A stretch of 38,129 nt of DNA from DASPLX01 sp035627375 (GTDB taxonomy: Bacteria; Pseudomonadota; Gammaproteobacteria; Burkholderiales; Burkholderiaceae_D): assembly GCA_035627375.1 (NCBI GenBank), contig DASPLX010000055.1:1-38129 (forward strand), in the 5' to 3' direction. The notes under the pieces were generated by a model. That model worked only from the letters and a program-made list of their open reading frames with translations, did no database searches and was not told the DNA's origin. The position numbers and the translations under genes were made by a program. Positions 1 to 7,207 of the stretch are shown in pieces. Numbering within the stretch: position 1 is the stretch's first letter; every line of letters begins with the position of its first letter.

Positions 1-157
1 GTATCTCGCGCAGCAACTCGCCCGTCGGCGAAAAGCGCAGAATTCGTCCGCCTTCGAACATCGCGCACCAGTATGCGCCTTCGCTGTCGACAGCACCGCC
101 GTCAGGGCGGCCACCATAGCTCTGCGCCTTGTCCATCGAGATTTGCAACGTTTTTCT
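1..157 (-). pseudogene. SMP-30/gluconolactonase family, 5'-truncated fragment (continues beyond window start)
   Basis: Read on the minus strand, this piece encodes ...DKAQSYGGRPDGGAVDSEG followed by AYWCAMFEGGRILRFSP, the late beta-propeller part of SMP-30/gluconolactonase/LRE proteins (PDG...VD..G..W motif). In that family roughly 190 residues should precede this point. Here the same frame meets a TAG stop near position 200, and the tRNA-Thr promoter and gene occupy the DNA where the N-terminal half should lie. No good Shine-Dalgarno precedes the internal ATG at about 135. The 3' end lies outside the window. I read it as a gene that has lost its 5' two thirds. A frameshifted but otherwise intact gene is unlikely because I see no propeller sequence upstream in any frame. 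Confidence 0.5.
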
Positions 158-168
158 CCTGCAGGGTA

Positions 169-197
169 TTCCAAACGAATGCGCAAGCTGCTACAAT
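169..197 (+). promoter_or_regulatory. Candidate sigma-70 promoter of tRNA-Thr
   Basis: A TACAAT -10 hexamer at 192-197 lies 17 bases after a weak -35 (TTCCAA, 169-174). It is about 37 bases upstream of the mature tRNA 5' end, a normal distance for a tRNA leader. Confidence 0.5.
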
Positions 198-233
198 CTT
201 GCGCTTGCCCAAGTTCGATTTTCGACAGGCAGT

Positions 234-309
234 GCCGGTGTAGCTCAGTCGGTAGAGCAATTCATTCGTAATGAAAAGGTCGGCGGTTCGATTCCGTCCA
301 CCGGCACCA
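234..309 (+). tRNA. tRNA-Thr (anticodon CGT)
   Basis: A full 76-nt cloverleaf can be drawn. The acceptor strand GCCGGTG (234-240) pairs with CACCGGC (299-305), followed by discriminator A and an encoded CCA (307-309). The D arm is GCTC...GAGC, the anticodon loop is TTCGTAA (anticodon CGT, reads ACG), and the T arm contains GGTTCGATTCC. A terminator follows closely, so it is probably a single-gene unit. Confidence 0.97.
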
Positions 310-321
310 CTCAAGATAAAG

Positions 322-341
322 GCCGCTTGCGCGGCTTTTTT
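322..341 (+). terminator. Intrinsic terminator of tRNA-Thr
   Basis: GCCGC-TTGC-GCGGC hairpin (322-335) followed directly by six T residues (336-341), 13 bases after the tRNA CCA. Confidence 0.85.
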
Positions 342-526
342 CTTTTCTGCTCATTTCTCCTCGCTTCAAACCTCTCCTCTTCAAACCGCATTCGCTTCCA
401 TGGGTCTAATCAACTTGACCGATGGGCGAATATTCCATTTTCATGGCCACGTATTGTCATGGCTTTGTCAGGGTTCTGGTCTATTCTGCCCTGCTGAAAT
501 CGAATGTATGTACCTAATATGCTGAA
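342..526. other. Non-coding spacer between tRNA terminator and phaA promoter
   Basis: I see no convincing gene here. Short open frames exist but have no ribosome-binding site or recognisable product. The second half is clearly more AT-rich than the rest of the window and leads into the phaA promoter. Confidence 0.6.
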
Positions 527-555
527 TTGATAGCAATCAATGATAAATTTCTAAT
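527..555 (+). promoter_or_regulatory. Candidate sigma-70 promoter of phaA-phaB
   Basis: TTGATA (527-532) and TCTAAT (550-555) are each one base off consensus and are separated by exactly 17 bases in an AT-rich stretch. The -35 is part of a small palindrome TTGAT-AGCA-ATCAA (527-540), which could be an operator half-pair. The leader to the phaA ATG would be about 90 nt. Confidence 0.6.
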
Positions 556-653
556 TGCCGATATCGTGTTGGCTCTGCGCGCACAGGAGCCGGACTTTCA
601 ATTGGCTTCCGAATGCAGATTCGCTTGTCAGCCGTCTACCTTGGAGAAATGAA

Positions 654-1829
654 ATGAACGAAGTTGTTATCGTGGCCGCAGGCCGTACCGCTATAGGAAA
701 GTTTGGCGGGAGCTTGGCAAAGATTCAGGCGGCCGACCTAGGGGCCCATGTCATCAAAGGCTTGCTCGCGAAGACCGGTATCAAGCCGGAAATGGTCAAT
801 GAAGTGATTCTCGGCCAAGTACTGACCGCCGGTTGCGGCCAGAACCCCGCACGACAGGCGGCCATTCGTGCCGGCTTGCCGGATATGGTGCCCGCTTTCG
901 TGGTCGGCAAGGTATGCGGTAGCGGTCTGAAAGCGACCCACCTGGCTGCTCAAGCCATTCGATGCGGCGATGCGGACATCATCATCGCAGGCGGCCAGGA
1001 GAATATGAGTGCTTCACCCCATGTATTGAACAATTCGCGCGACGGTTTTCGCATGGGCGACGCCAAACTGGTGGATACCATGATCGTCGACGGCCTATGG
1101 GATGTGTATAACCAGTATCACATGGGAACGACGGCGGAAAATGTCGCGAAGAAATTCGGCGTTTCACGCGAAGAGCAGGATGCATTCGCGGTGGCATCCC
1201 AGAACAAGGCCGAAGCGGCGCAAAATGCCGGTAAATTCAAGGACGAGATTCTGCCGCTCGAAATTCAGCAAAAGAAAGGCAGTATTGTTTTCGACAGCGA
1301 CGAATACATCAAACCGGGTACGACGCTGGAGGCGCTTTCCGGCTTGCGGCCGGCCTTCGCCAAGGATGGAACCGTTACGGCCGGCAATGCTTCCGGTATC
1401 AACGATGGCGCCGCCGCAGTGATCATGATGTCGGCACGCAAGGCGGATGAACTCGGACTGAAACCGCTCGCCAGGATCAAGGCTTATTCCTCTGCAGGCG
1501 TCGATCCGACCATCATGGGCATGGGACCGGTGCCCGCTGCCCAACTGTGCCTCAAGAAAGCCGGCTGGTCGCACCAAGATCTCGATCTGATGGAAATCAA
1601 TGAAGCATTTGCTGCTCAGGCGATCGCCGTCAACAAGGAAATGGGATGGGATACCAGTAAGATCAACGTCAACGGCGGCGCAATCGCGCTTGGGCACCCG
1701 ATTGGTGCTTCCGGCTGCCGTGTTCTGGTGACCCTGTTGCACGAAATGGTGCGCCGCGATGCCAAACGCGGCCTCGCCAGTCTCTGCATCGGCGGCGGCA
1801 TGGGAGTTGCATTGGCGGTCGAGCGTTGA
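654..1829 (+). CDS. phaA: Acetyl-CoA C-acetyltransferase (beta-ketothiolase)
   Basis: This 391-residue type II biosynthetic thiolase condenses two acetyl-CoA to acetoacetyl-CoA in the cytoplasm. All catalytic elements are visible: nucleophile Cys88 in VCGSGLKA, NEAFAAQ, His348 in GHPIGASG and Cys378 in CIGGGMG. Length equals the usual 390-393. The start is the ATG at 654, preceded by TTGGAG at 641-646; the frame is open further upstream to 555 but that part has no thiolase homology. phaB follows after 62 bases, so the pair supplies 3-hydroxybutyryl-CoA for polyhydroxybutyrate. No phaC synthase lies in the window, so a role in acetoacetyl-CoA degradation cannot be excluded, but the phaB partner argues for synthesis. 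Confidence 0.93.
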   Translation: MNEVVIVAAGRTAIGKFGGSLAKIQAADLGAHVIKGLLAKTGIKPEMVNEVILGQVLTAGCGQNPARQAAIRAGLPDMVPAFVVGKVCGSGLKATHLAAQAIRCGDADIIIAGGQENMSASPHVLNNSRDGFRMGDAKLVDTMIVDGLWDVYNQYHMGTTAENVAKKFGVSREEQDAFAVASQNKAEAAQNAGKFKDEILPLEIQQKKGSIVFDSDEYIKPGTTLEALSGLRPAFAKDGTVTAGNASGINDGAAAVIMMSARKADELGLKPLARIKAYSSAGVDPTIMGMGPVPAAQLCLKKAGWSHQDLDLMEINEAFAAQAIAVNKEMGWDTSKINVNGGAIALGHPIGASGCRVLVTLLHEMVRRDAKRGLASLCIGGGMGVALAVER

Positions 1830-1891
1830 TCGTCAGGGAATGCGAAGAAACTTGTTTATTGTTTTTGGTTTGATTTCATGAAGGGGTAAAA

Positions 1892-2632
1892 ATGGCACGC
1901 GTTGCATTAGTTACGGGCGGCATGGGCGGCTTGGGTGAAGCGATTTGCATCAAGCTTGCAGCATTGAATTACCAAGTCGTCACCACCTATTCGCCGGGGA
2001 ATACCAAGGCCAACGATTGGCTGGCATCGATGAAAGAGGCCGGTTATAGCTTCCGCGCCTATCCGTGCGATGTCGCCGATTACAATTCGGCCGCTGAATG
2101 CGTGGCTCAGATTACGCGTGAAGTCGGTCCCATCGACGTCTTGGTCAATAATGCCGGCATTACGCGCGACATGACGTTCAAGAAGATGGACAAGGCCAAT
2201 TGGGATGCCGTCATCAAAACCAATCTCGACTCGGTTTTCAACATGACCAAGCCGGTATGCGACGGCATGAGCGACCGCGGCTGGGGACGCATCATCAATA
2301 TCTCCTCCGTGAATGGTCAAAAGGGGGCGTTCGGCCAGACCAACTACTCGGCAGCGAAAGCGGGCATGCATGGATTCACTAAGGCCTTGGCGCTCGAAGT
2401 CGCTCGCAAGGGGGTGACAGTCAACACGATCTCGCCGGGTTATATCGGTACCAAAATGGTGATGGCGATTCCGTCCGAAGTCCTGGAAAGCAAGATCATC
2501 CCGCAAATTCCGATGGCACGCCTCGGCAAGCCGGAAGAGGTCGCCGGCCTGGTGGCATACCTGGCGTCCGACGAAGCTGCGTTCGTGACCGGCGCCAATA
2601 TCGCGATCAACGGCGGTCAGCACATGTATTGA
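1892..2632 (+). CDS. phaB: Acetoacetyl-CoA reductase (NADPH)
   Basis: This 246-residue short-chain dehydrogenase/reductase has the typical PhaB length. It carries the nucleotide-binding glycine motif TGGMGGLG (residues 8-15), NNAG (87-90), the catalytic serine in NISS (136-139) and Tyr152-x3-Lys156 in NYSAAKAG. The ending NGGQHMY is the standard PhaB C-terminus, and this separates it from the closely related FabG. It reduces acetoacetyl-CoA to (R)-3-hydroxybutyryl-CoA, the polyhydroxybutyrate monomer donor. AAGGGG lies about 8 bases before the ATG. It is co-directional with phaA and followed by a strong terminator. Confidence 0.93.
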   Translation: MARVALVTGGMGGLGEAICIKLAALNYQVVTTYSPGNTKANDWLASMKEAGYSFRAYPCDVADYNSAAECVAQITREVGPIDVLVNNAGITRDMTFKKMDKANWDAVIKTNLDSVFNMTKPVCDGMSDRGWGRIINISSVNGQKGAFGQTNYSAAKAGMHGFTKALALEVARKGVTVNTISPGYIGTKMVMAIPSEVLESKIIPQIPMARLGKPEEVAGLVAYLASDEAAFVTGANIAINGGQHMY

Positions 2633-2665
2633 TTCGCGCATCCATCGGCGCATCACTAAGGAAAA

Positions 2666-2699
2666 GCCGGAAGCGCTTACGGGCGTTCCGGCTTTTTTT
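2666..2699 (+). terminator. Intrinsic terminator after phaB
   Basis: GCCGGAA (2666-2672) pairs with TTCCGGC (2686-2692), followed by seven Ts. Four As precede the stem, so it can also act weakly for the convergent minus-strand gene. Confidence 0.88.
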
Positions 2700-2724
2700 G
2701 ATCCAATCCCATCCCCACGGGACG

Positions 2725-3372
2725 TCAGCCGGGAACCGCCTCCCGGTCGACCAGCGCCTGCATCTGTTCCACCAGTTGCTCCGTTTTGACATAGCCGGAC
2801 GTGACCAAATCCAGCTTGCCGTCACGTTCGAGTATCAGCGTGGGAAATCCCGATACGCCCCAGCGTCGCGTTTGCCCGAAATCGGCCGCGGTTTCGGCCA
2901 CCATTTCAGGCGTCATCCATTTCTCTCGAAACGCCGCCGGCGCGATCGAGAATCCGGCTTCCGCCAATTCGCGCGAGGCGGCTTCGGCCAGCACGTCGGC
3001 TTGGGTGACGTCACGGCCCTCCGCGTAGAACGCGTACTGGATGGCGTGAAATACGGATAGCGTCGCACTCGGTGCCAGTGCGCGCGCGGTGACGACCGCG
3101 CGGCATGCAGGCTCGGTGTCGTAGACGAATCCGGGCGCCATGGGGTGGTCGGGAGCGAACTGCAGGTTGCTGGCGCCGGCGACGCGTTGCCAGTGCTCGC
3201 GCAGGGTGGCATGCATTTGCTCGCCGAGCGCTTCCTTGTTGTAAGCGCGCAGGCCGCCAACGACGATGTCGACCGGTATATCGGGTAATCCTTGCAATAG
3301 CGTCACCAGTTCCGGCGCGAAGCCGTAACACCATGAGCACATCGGGTCGGCGACATAAATCAGGCTCGGCAT
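2725..3372 (-). CDS. DsbA-family thioredoxin-fold protein (FrnE-like)
   Basis: A 215-residue protein with a thioredoxin-like CxxC motif at the very N-terminus (C12-S-W-C15 in DPMCSWCYG) and the cis-proline loop SGFPT (Pro177). The middle is the helical insertion typical of the DsbA / 2-hydroxychromene-2-carboxylate isomerase superfamily. There is no signal peptide, so it should be cytoplasmic, unlike true DsbA. The DPMCSWCYGF signature matches the FrnE-like group often annotated simply as DsbA family protein, for which the substrate is usually unknown. It is convergent with phaB and appears monocistronic. The ATG at 3372 starts just before the conserved beta strand, with only a weak purine-rich site upstream. 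Confidence 0.85.
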   Translation of the reverse strand: MPSLIYVADPMCSWCYGFAPELVTLLQGLPDIPVDIVVGGLRAYNKEALGEQMHATLREHWQRVAGASNLQFAPDHPMAPGFVYDTEPACRAVVTARALAPSATLSVFHAIQYAFYAEGRDVTQADVLAEAASRELAEAGFSIAPAAFREKWMTPEMVAETAADFGQTRRWGVSGFPTLILERDGKLDLVTSGYVKTEQLVEQMQALVDREAVPG

Positions 3373-3895
3373 GAGGCGTTCTCTTTCACAGTGAGGTTGA
3401 CAGGTCCGGCATGTCGGCTAGCGGTCCGATGCGCACCGATTTACGGTTTCTGCTGGACACTCGATGACGATTGCCGCGTTATCCATCCGCGCGATAGCAA
3501 GACTATAGCTGCGGTGTGCGCCTTGCACTTTCCTTCGATCGCCGCTGCATGAACCGCCAATCGGGACGTGTCGGGCCACGAGGGCAGCACGGGCCCCTGT
3601 TGCGTTGCGGCATGACGTCGTTCCGTTTTCCCGGCGCGATTGCTTGTCGAATATTGGCATGGAAAAGACGTTTGCCGTCACGTTGCCAGCATCGCATAGG
3701 GAAAGCGCTTTTGAAACAGGGAGCACGCCGTAGAATACAGTTTATTTCGGGCAATGCCTGGCGCGGCAAGCCGAGCGGCGCACGAAATAAAAAAATGCGG
3801 CAGCTGCTGTAAGGAAAGCCAGACACCGGTCGACTATGGTTGGCCAATGCTTGGCGCTCATCCAACCCCAACATCATGTATCGAGGAGATCTTTC
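3373..3895. other. 523-bp intergenic region upstream of the bufferin operon
   Basis: I find no convincing gene: open frames on both strands here lack ribosome-binding sites and recognisable domains. The part from about 3700 to 3800 is AT-richer (TTGAAA at 3711, TAGAAT at 3731, spacing too short for a clean promoter). The length is unusual in this gene-dense window and may hold the metal-responsive promoter of the following operon, but I could not identify an operator. Confidence 0.5.
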
Positions 3896-4159
3896 ATGAA
3901 CAAACGTCATGCTCTGCTTGCGACAGCCCTCGCAACCGCTTGCGCCGTCGGCGCGACCGCCGCTCAGGCCGCGGACGACAATAAGGGTAAGGAAAAATGC
4001 TACGGCGTCGCCAAAGCCGGCCAGAACGATTGCGCGGCGGCGAACGGCGCGCATTCCTGCGCCGGCCAGTCCAAGAAGGACAACGATCCGAACACTTGGA
4101 AGTATGTCGCCAAGGGAACCTGCGAGAAGATGGGTGGCAAACTGTCGGCGCCGAAGTAA
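3896..4159 (+). CDS. bufA1: Bufferin-type RiPP precursor, DUF2282 (BufA1-like)
   Basis: This 87-residue secreted cysteine-rich peptide has a Sec signal (MNKRHALLATALATA..., cleavage after AQA at about residue 25). The mature part has four cysteines: C35 (EKCYGVAKAG), C46 (QNDC), C55 (AHSCAGQS) and C76 (KGTCEK). This is the DUF2282 pattern of copper-binding bufferins, where an MNIO enzyme converts core cysteines to thiooxazole heterocycles before export and the signal peptide doubles as leader. Gold- or copper-induced gig genes of Cupriavidus are relatives. The start at ATG 3896 has GAGGAG at 3883-3888; an in-frame upstream ATG at 3836 lacks one and would spoil the signal peptide. The modifying enzyme gene starts 28 bases downstream. 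Product structure and metal are inferred from family, not shown here. Confidence 0.9.
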   Translation: MNKRHALLATALATACAVGATAAQAADDNKGKEKCYGVAKAGQNDCAAANGAHSCAGQSKKDNDPNTWKYVAKGTCEKMGGKLSAPK

Positions 4160-4187
4160 CTCACCGCGGCGGTAGCGGAGCGCAGGC

Positions 4188-5846
4188 ATGAACCCGTTTC
4201 AGCGCCCTGGTTCGATGGACGCATCGCTCGGTATCGGCATCGGATTGCGCGCTCCGCATTACCGCGAATTTCTCGAACATCGCCCCAAGGTCGACTGGCT
4301 CGAGGTCCACACCGAAAATTTCTTCGACCGCGGCAGCTGGGATACGCATGTGCTGCTGCGATTGCGGGAGCACTATCCGATCAGCCTGCATGGCGTCGGG
4401 CTCGGTATCGGATCGGCGCATGGATTCTCCGAACGGCATCTGGAACGGGTGCGTGAAGTCGTCGAGCGCATCGAGCCGGCGCTCGTGTCCGAGCATTTGT
4501 GCTGGGGAGCCGTCGGCGACCGCCACTTGAACGACCTGTTGCCCTTGCCCTTGACGCGGCAGGCGCTCGATCTCGTTTGCGAGCGTGTCGACCTGATTCA
4601 GTCCGCGTTGCGGCAGTCGATCCTGCTCGAGAATGTCTCGACTTACCTGCGCTATCGCGACGACGCATTGAGCGAAGCGGAGTTCCTGGCGGAAGTGGCG
4701 CGCCGTACCGGATGCGGCGTGCTGCTCGACGTGAATAATCTGTACGTCAACCAATGCAATCACGGCGAAGATGCGTTCGCCGCATTGGAGTCGATCGCGC
4801 CGGCGATGGTCGGCGAAATCCACCTGGCCGGCCACCTCGTGACCGACGATGCGGTGATCGATCACCATGGCGCGCGCGTCGACGACAAAGTGTGGGAATT
4901 GTACGCGGCCGCGTTGCGGCGCTTTGGCAAGGTGCCCACGCTGATCGAATGGGATACCGACATTCCGGCGCTCGAGGTCCTGTTGAGCGAGGCGCAGCGC
5001 GCGCGCGAAATGGCGAACGGCGTCCGATCCGAAGAGGCGCGGGCCGAGATCAGCCTGCCGCCCGAAGCGGCGCATGAACTCGGGCAGACCCAGGCCCGAT
5101 TTTCCGCCGCCTTGTTCGACCGCGGCGAGCAGCCGCGCATTCTCTCCTTGTGCAAGGGCGAAGCCCGGGTGGCGGAGCAGCGTTTCGCGCTGTATCGCGG
5201 CAACCTGACAGCCGGCTGGAGCAAGGCCTTGTCCTCCGCCTATCCGGTGTTGAAAGCACTGGTCGGCGATGAATTCTTCGACGGCCTGGCGCGCGCCTAC
5301 GGCAAGGCATATCCTTCGCAATCGGGGGATCTCAATCGGTTCGGCGCGCAGTTCGCGGATTTTCTCGCCGCCTTCCGCCACGTGGCGGACTATCCGTACT
5401 TTCCGGACATGGCGCGGCTCGAATGGATGCTGCACTGCGCGCATTATGCCGACGATGCGCCGCCTTTCGATGCTTCCCGGCTGGCGCAGCTGACGCCGGA
5501 ACGGTTCGATCATGTACGTTTCCGTTTTCATCCGGCTTGCGCGCTGTTCGTCTCGGATTGGGCGATCGTCGACATTTGGCGCGCGCATCAACCGGACGCG
5601 GAACAAGCGCTGCCGTCGCAGCTCCGGTATGCGAGCCGTGCGATCGTCGCCAGACCATGCTGGAAGCCGGAGGTCCTGGCTCTCGATGCCGGCGCCTTTG
5701 CCGCGCTTGCGGCGCTACGCGATGGCGCTGCGTTCGGCGCCGCGCTCGATGCGGCGCTCGCCGCCGATCCCGAGTTCGATCCCGGCGCTTGTCTGCAGCA
5801 ATGGCTGCGACATCGGTTGTTCAGCACGATCGAGATCACCGAATAA
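4188..5846 (+). CDS. MNIO (DUF692)-DUF2063 fusion: BufB and BufC equivalents in one protein
   Basis: One uninterrupted 552-residue frame carries two proteins that are usually separate. Residues 12-275 are a complete DUF692 multinuclear non-heme iron oxidase TIM barrel with its likely metal ligands: H68 (SLHG), E102-H103 (SEHLCW), E148-N149 (LLENVS), D181-N183-N184 (LLDVNN), E210 and H212 (GEIHLAGH), D225-H226 (IDHHG) and E254-x-D256 (IEWDTD). Residues about 300-545 match DUF2063 (RFALYRGNL, SSAYPVLKALVG, YPYFPDMARLEW), the partner that binds the precursor. A short linker (about 278-298) joins them. It should act in the cytoplasm on the DUF2282 peptide. The ATG at 4188 is the first in frame; ATG 4215 is an alternative. 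The next gene lies 22 bases downstream. Confidence 0.92.
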   Translation: MNPFQRPGSMDASLGIGIGLRAPHYREFLEHRPKVDWLEVHTENFFDRGSWDTHVLLRLREHYPISLHGVGLGIGSAHGFSERHLERVREVVERIEPALVSEHLCWGAVGDRHLNDLLPLPLTRQALDLVCERVDLIQSALRQSILLENVSTYLRYRDDALSEAEFLAEVARRTGCGVLLDVNNLYVNQCNHGEDAFAALESIAPAMVGEIHLAGHLVTDDAVIDHHGARVDDKVWELYAAALRRFGKVPTLIEWDTDIPALEVLLSEAQRAREMANGVRSEEARAEISLPPEAAHELGQTQARFSAALFDRGEQPRILSLCKGEARVAEQRFALYRGNLTAGWSKALSSAYPVLKALVGDEFFDGLARAYGKAYPSQSGDLNRFGAQFADFLAAFRHVADYPYFPDMARLEWMLHCAHYADDAPPFDASRLAQLTPERFDHVRFRFHPACALFVSDWAIVDIWRAHQPDAEQALPSQLRYASRAIVARPCWKPEVLALDAGAFAALAALRDGAAFGAALDAALAADPEFDPGACLQQWLRHRLFSTIEITE

Positions 5847-5868
5847 CCAACTACATCAAGGAGATGAC

Positions 5869-6333
5869 ATGGAAGCGATACTTCGGCTTCATAGACGCAT
5901 TTCGCGCTTCGACTCGCAAGTGACCGACTGGGGTGGTTCCTTGATGAGCCTGGCGCTCCGGATTTTCGTCGGCTGGCAATTTTTCAAGGCCGGGATGATC
6001 AAGGTGTCGGATTGGGAAACGACGCTCGAATTGTTCCGCCACGAATATCAGGTCCCGCTCATGCCGCCCGAACTGGCGGCGTTCGCAGGCGCCGGCGGTG
6101 AATTGCTGCTGCCGGTATTGCTGGCGCTCGGCCTCTTGTCGCGACCGGCCGCCCTAGGCTTGTTCGCCGTCAACTTGATGGCGGTGATTTCCTATCCCCA
6201 ATTATTTCAATTCGACTGCCCGGCAGCGATCAATGATCATTTTTACTGGGGAGTGTTGCTGCTGGCCTTGGCGATGTTCGGTCCGGGACGCTTTGCGCTC
6301 GATCACTGGATCGCGAAGCGTGCCGCACGCTAA
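5869..6333 (+). CDS. DoxX-family membrane protein of the bufferin operon (BufD-like)
   Basis: A 154-residue integral membrane protein with four hydrophobic segments (about 24-42, 68-90, 94-112 and 126-143). The DoxX signature FVGWQFFKAGMIKVSDW is at 33-49 and GAGGELLLPVLLALGL at 74-89. DoxX-like genes are the usual last member of bufferin/gig operons; their role is unproven and could be linked to quinone or redox chemistry at the membrane. The start is ATG 5869, with AAGGAG at 5858-5863. The frame extends upstream over the end of the fusion gene, but that part is a shadow. The gene begins 22 bases after the fusion stop and is the end of the operon; a convergent gene ends 29 bases later. Confidence 0.88.
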   Translation: MEAILRLHRRISRFDSQVTDWGGSLMSLALRIFVGWQFFKAGMIKVSDWETTLELFRHEYQVPLMPPELAAFAGAGGELLLPVLLALGLLSRPAALGLFAVNLMAVISYPQLFQFDCPAAINDHFYWGVLLLALAMFGPGRFALDHWIAKRAAR

Positions 6334-6362
6334 TCGAGGTCTTCAGGAAGCGCCGCTGCTCG

Positions 6363-7073
6363 CTACGGCGCCACCCAGGTATTGAGCCGCGGGTGCGAGG
6401 AGGTCCTGAACTCGAGATTAGTGATGCCGACCGATCCGATCGGCCCGGTGACGAACGGCAAACCGGCCTTCACGGGAAACAGGAAATCGTCGCGCAGAAA
6501 GATATCGGTATGGCAATTTGAACTGGCGTTGTATAACTGGGGCTTGATTTCCTGCCACACCCCTTCGGTAATCCAGCCGTAAAGGAACAACTGGTTCGGA
6601 TACAGCGCACTGTCGGCGTCGAGATAACCTTTCTGCTTCTCTTGCAGCGCGGGATGCGGCGGCGGCGCCTGGCCGACGAACAGATCGATCCAGCCGGTCG
6701 TGAGCGGATAGGTTTCTTCCTTTTGATAGGTGTCGCCGCGCAGCAGCAACTGCCATTTGCAATGCAGCTCGATACGCTTCTCGAGCCCGCATTGGTCGGT
6801 CCACATCGATTGGCCGTCGCTGACAGTCAACTGGGTACGGATCAACTGCCCGACCAGGGAGGGTTCCAGCTTGCGCAAGTCGTCGAGCTTCTCATGCATA
6901 TTCCAGAAGAACCACTTTGTGCGTTCGGCATCGGACATGCCGCCCAGATCCGAGAGGCCGGCCTTGCCGTACTGTTCGAGGTTTTTCATGACTTCGCGCC
7001 GCTGCTTCTCGTTCAATTCCTCGAGATCGGCCCCAATTTTCTGCCCGACTTGATGCATGAGCTCCGACTGCAT
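6363..7073 (-). CDS. Conserved-looking hypothetical protein, 236 aa
   Basis: I do not recognise this family. The protein is soluble with no signal peptide. An alpha-helical, charged N-terminus (1-75; LEELNEKQRREVMKNLEQYG) is followed by a mixed region rich in Trp and aromatic residues (WTDQCGLEKRIELHCKWQLL; GWIDLFVGQAPPPHP; LFLYGWITEGVWQEIKPQLY) and a C-terminus with SNCHTDIFLRDDFLFPVK. The start is placed at ATG 7073, because AGGGGGT lies 5 bases upstream; an in-frame ATG at 7112 has no such site and lies in the upstream terminator hairpin. It converges on the bufferin operon. No function is proposed. Confidence 0.75.
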   Translation of the reverse strand: MQSELMHQVGQKIGADLEELNEKQRREVMKNLEQYGKAGLSDLGGMSDAERTKWFFWNMHEKLDDLRKLEPSLVGQLIRTQLTVSDGQSMWTDQCGLEKRIELHCKWQLLLRGDTYQKEETYPLTTGWIDLFVGQAPPPHPALQEKQKGYLDADSALYPNQLFLYGWITEGVWQEIKPQLYNASSNCHTDIFLRDDFLFPVKAGLPFVTGPIGSVGITNLEFRTSSHPRLNTWVAP

Positions 7074-7083
7074 AAGACCCCCT

Positions 7084-7110
7084 AAAAACGCCGCCTCGCG
7101 ATACGGCGGC
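7084..7110 (-). terminator. Terminator-like hairpin between the exonuclease gene and the 236-aa gene
   Basis: On the minus strand GCCGCC-(9 nt)-GGCGGC is followed by G and five Ts. It lies about 100 bases beyond the stop of the upstream minus-strand gene and 10 bases before the start of the next. Confidence 0.5.
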
Positions 7111-7207
7111 ATGAAATGAGTTGAATCCGATCAGATAAGACACGGCCTTAGGCCGGAATATCCCCGAGGATTCGATTATGGGAGCAGCGGGAGGAACGGC
7201 ATTTCGC

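Noticed and set aside
234..653. Genomic island inserted at the tRNA-Thr 3' end
   Set aside because: No integrase and no repeated tRNA 3' end are visible, and the genes downstream are ordinary chromosomal ones.
3836..3895. N-terminal extension of the DUF2282 precursor from an upstream ATG
   Set aside because: It has no ribosome-binding site and would place the signal peptide internally; ATG 3896 has GAGGAG at proper distance.
4161..5606. A 481-codon minus-strand frame opposite the MNIO fusion
   Set aside because: It is a shadow of a strongly supported plus-strand gene.
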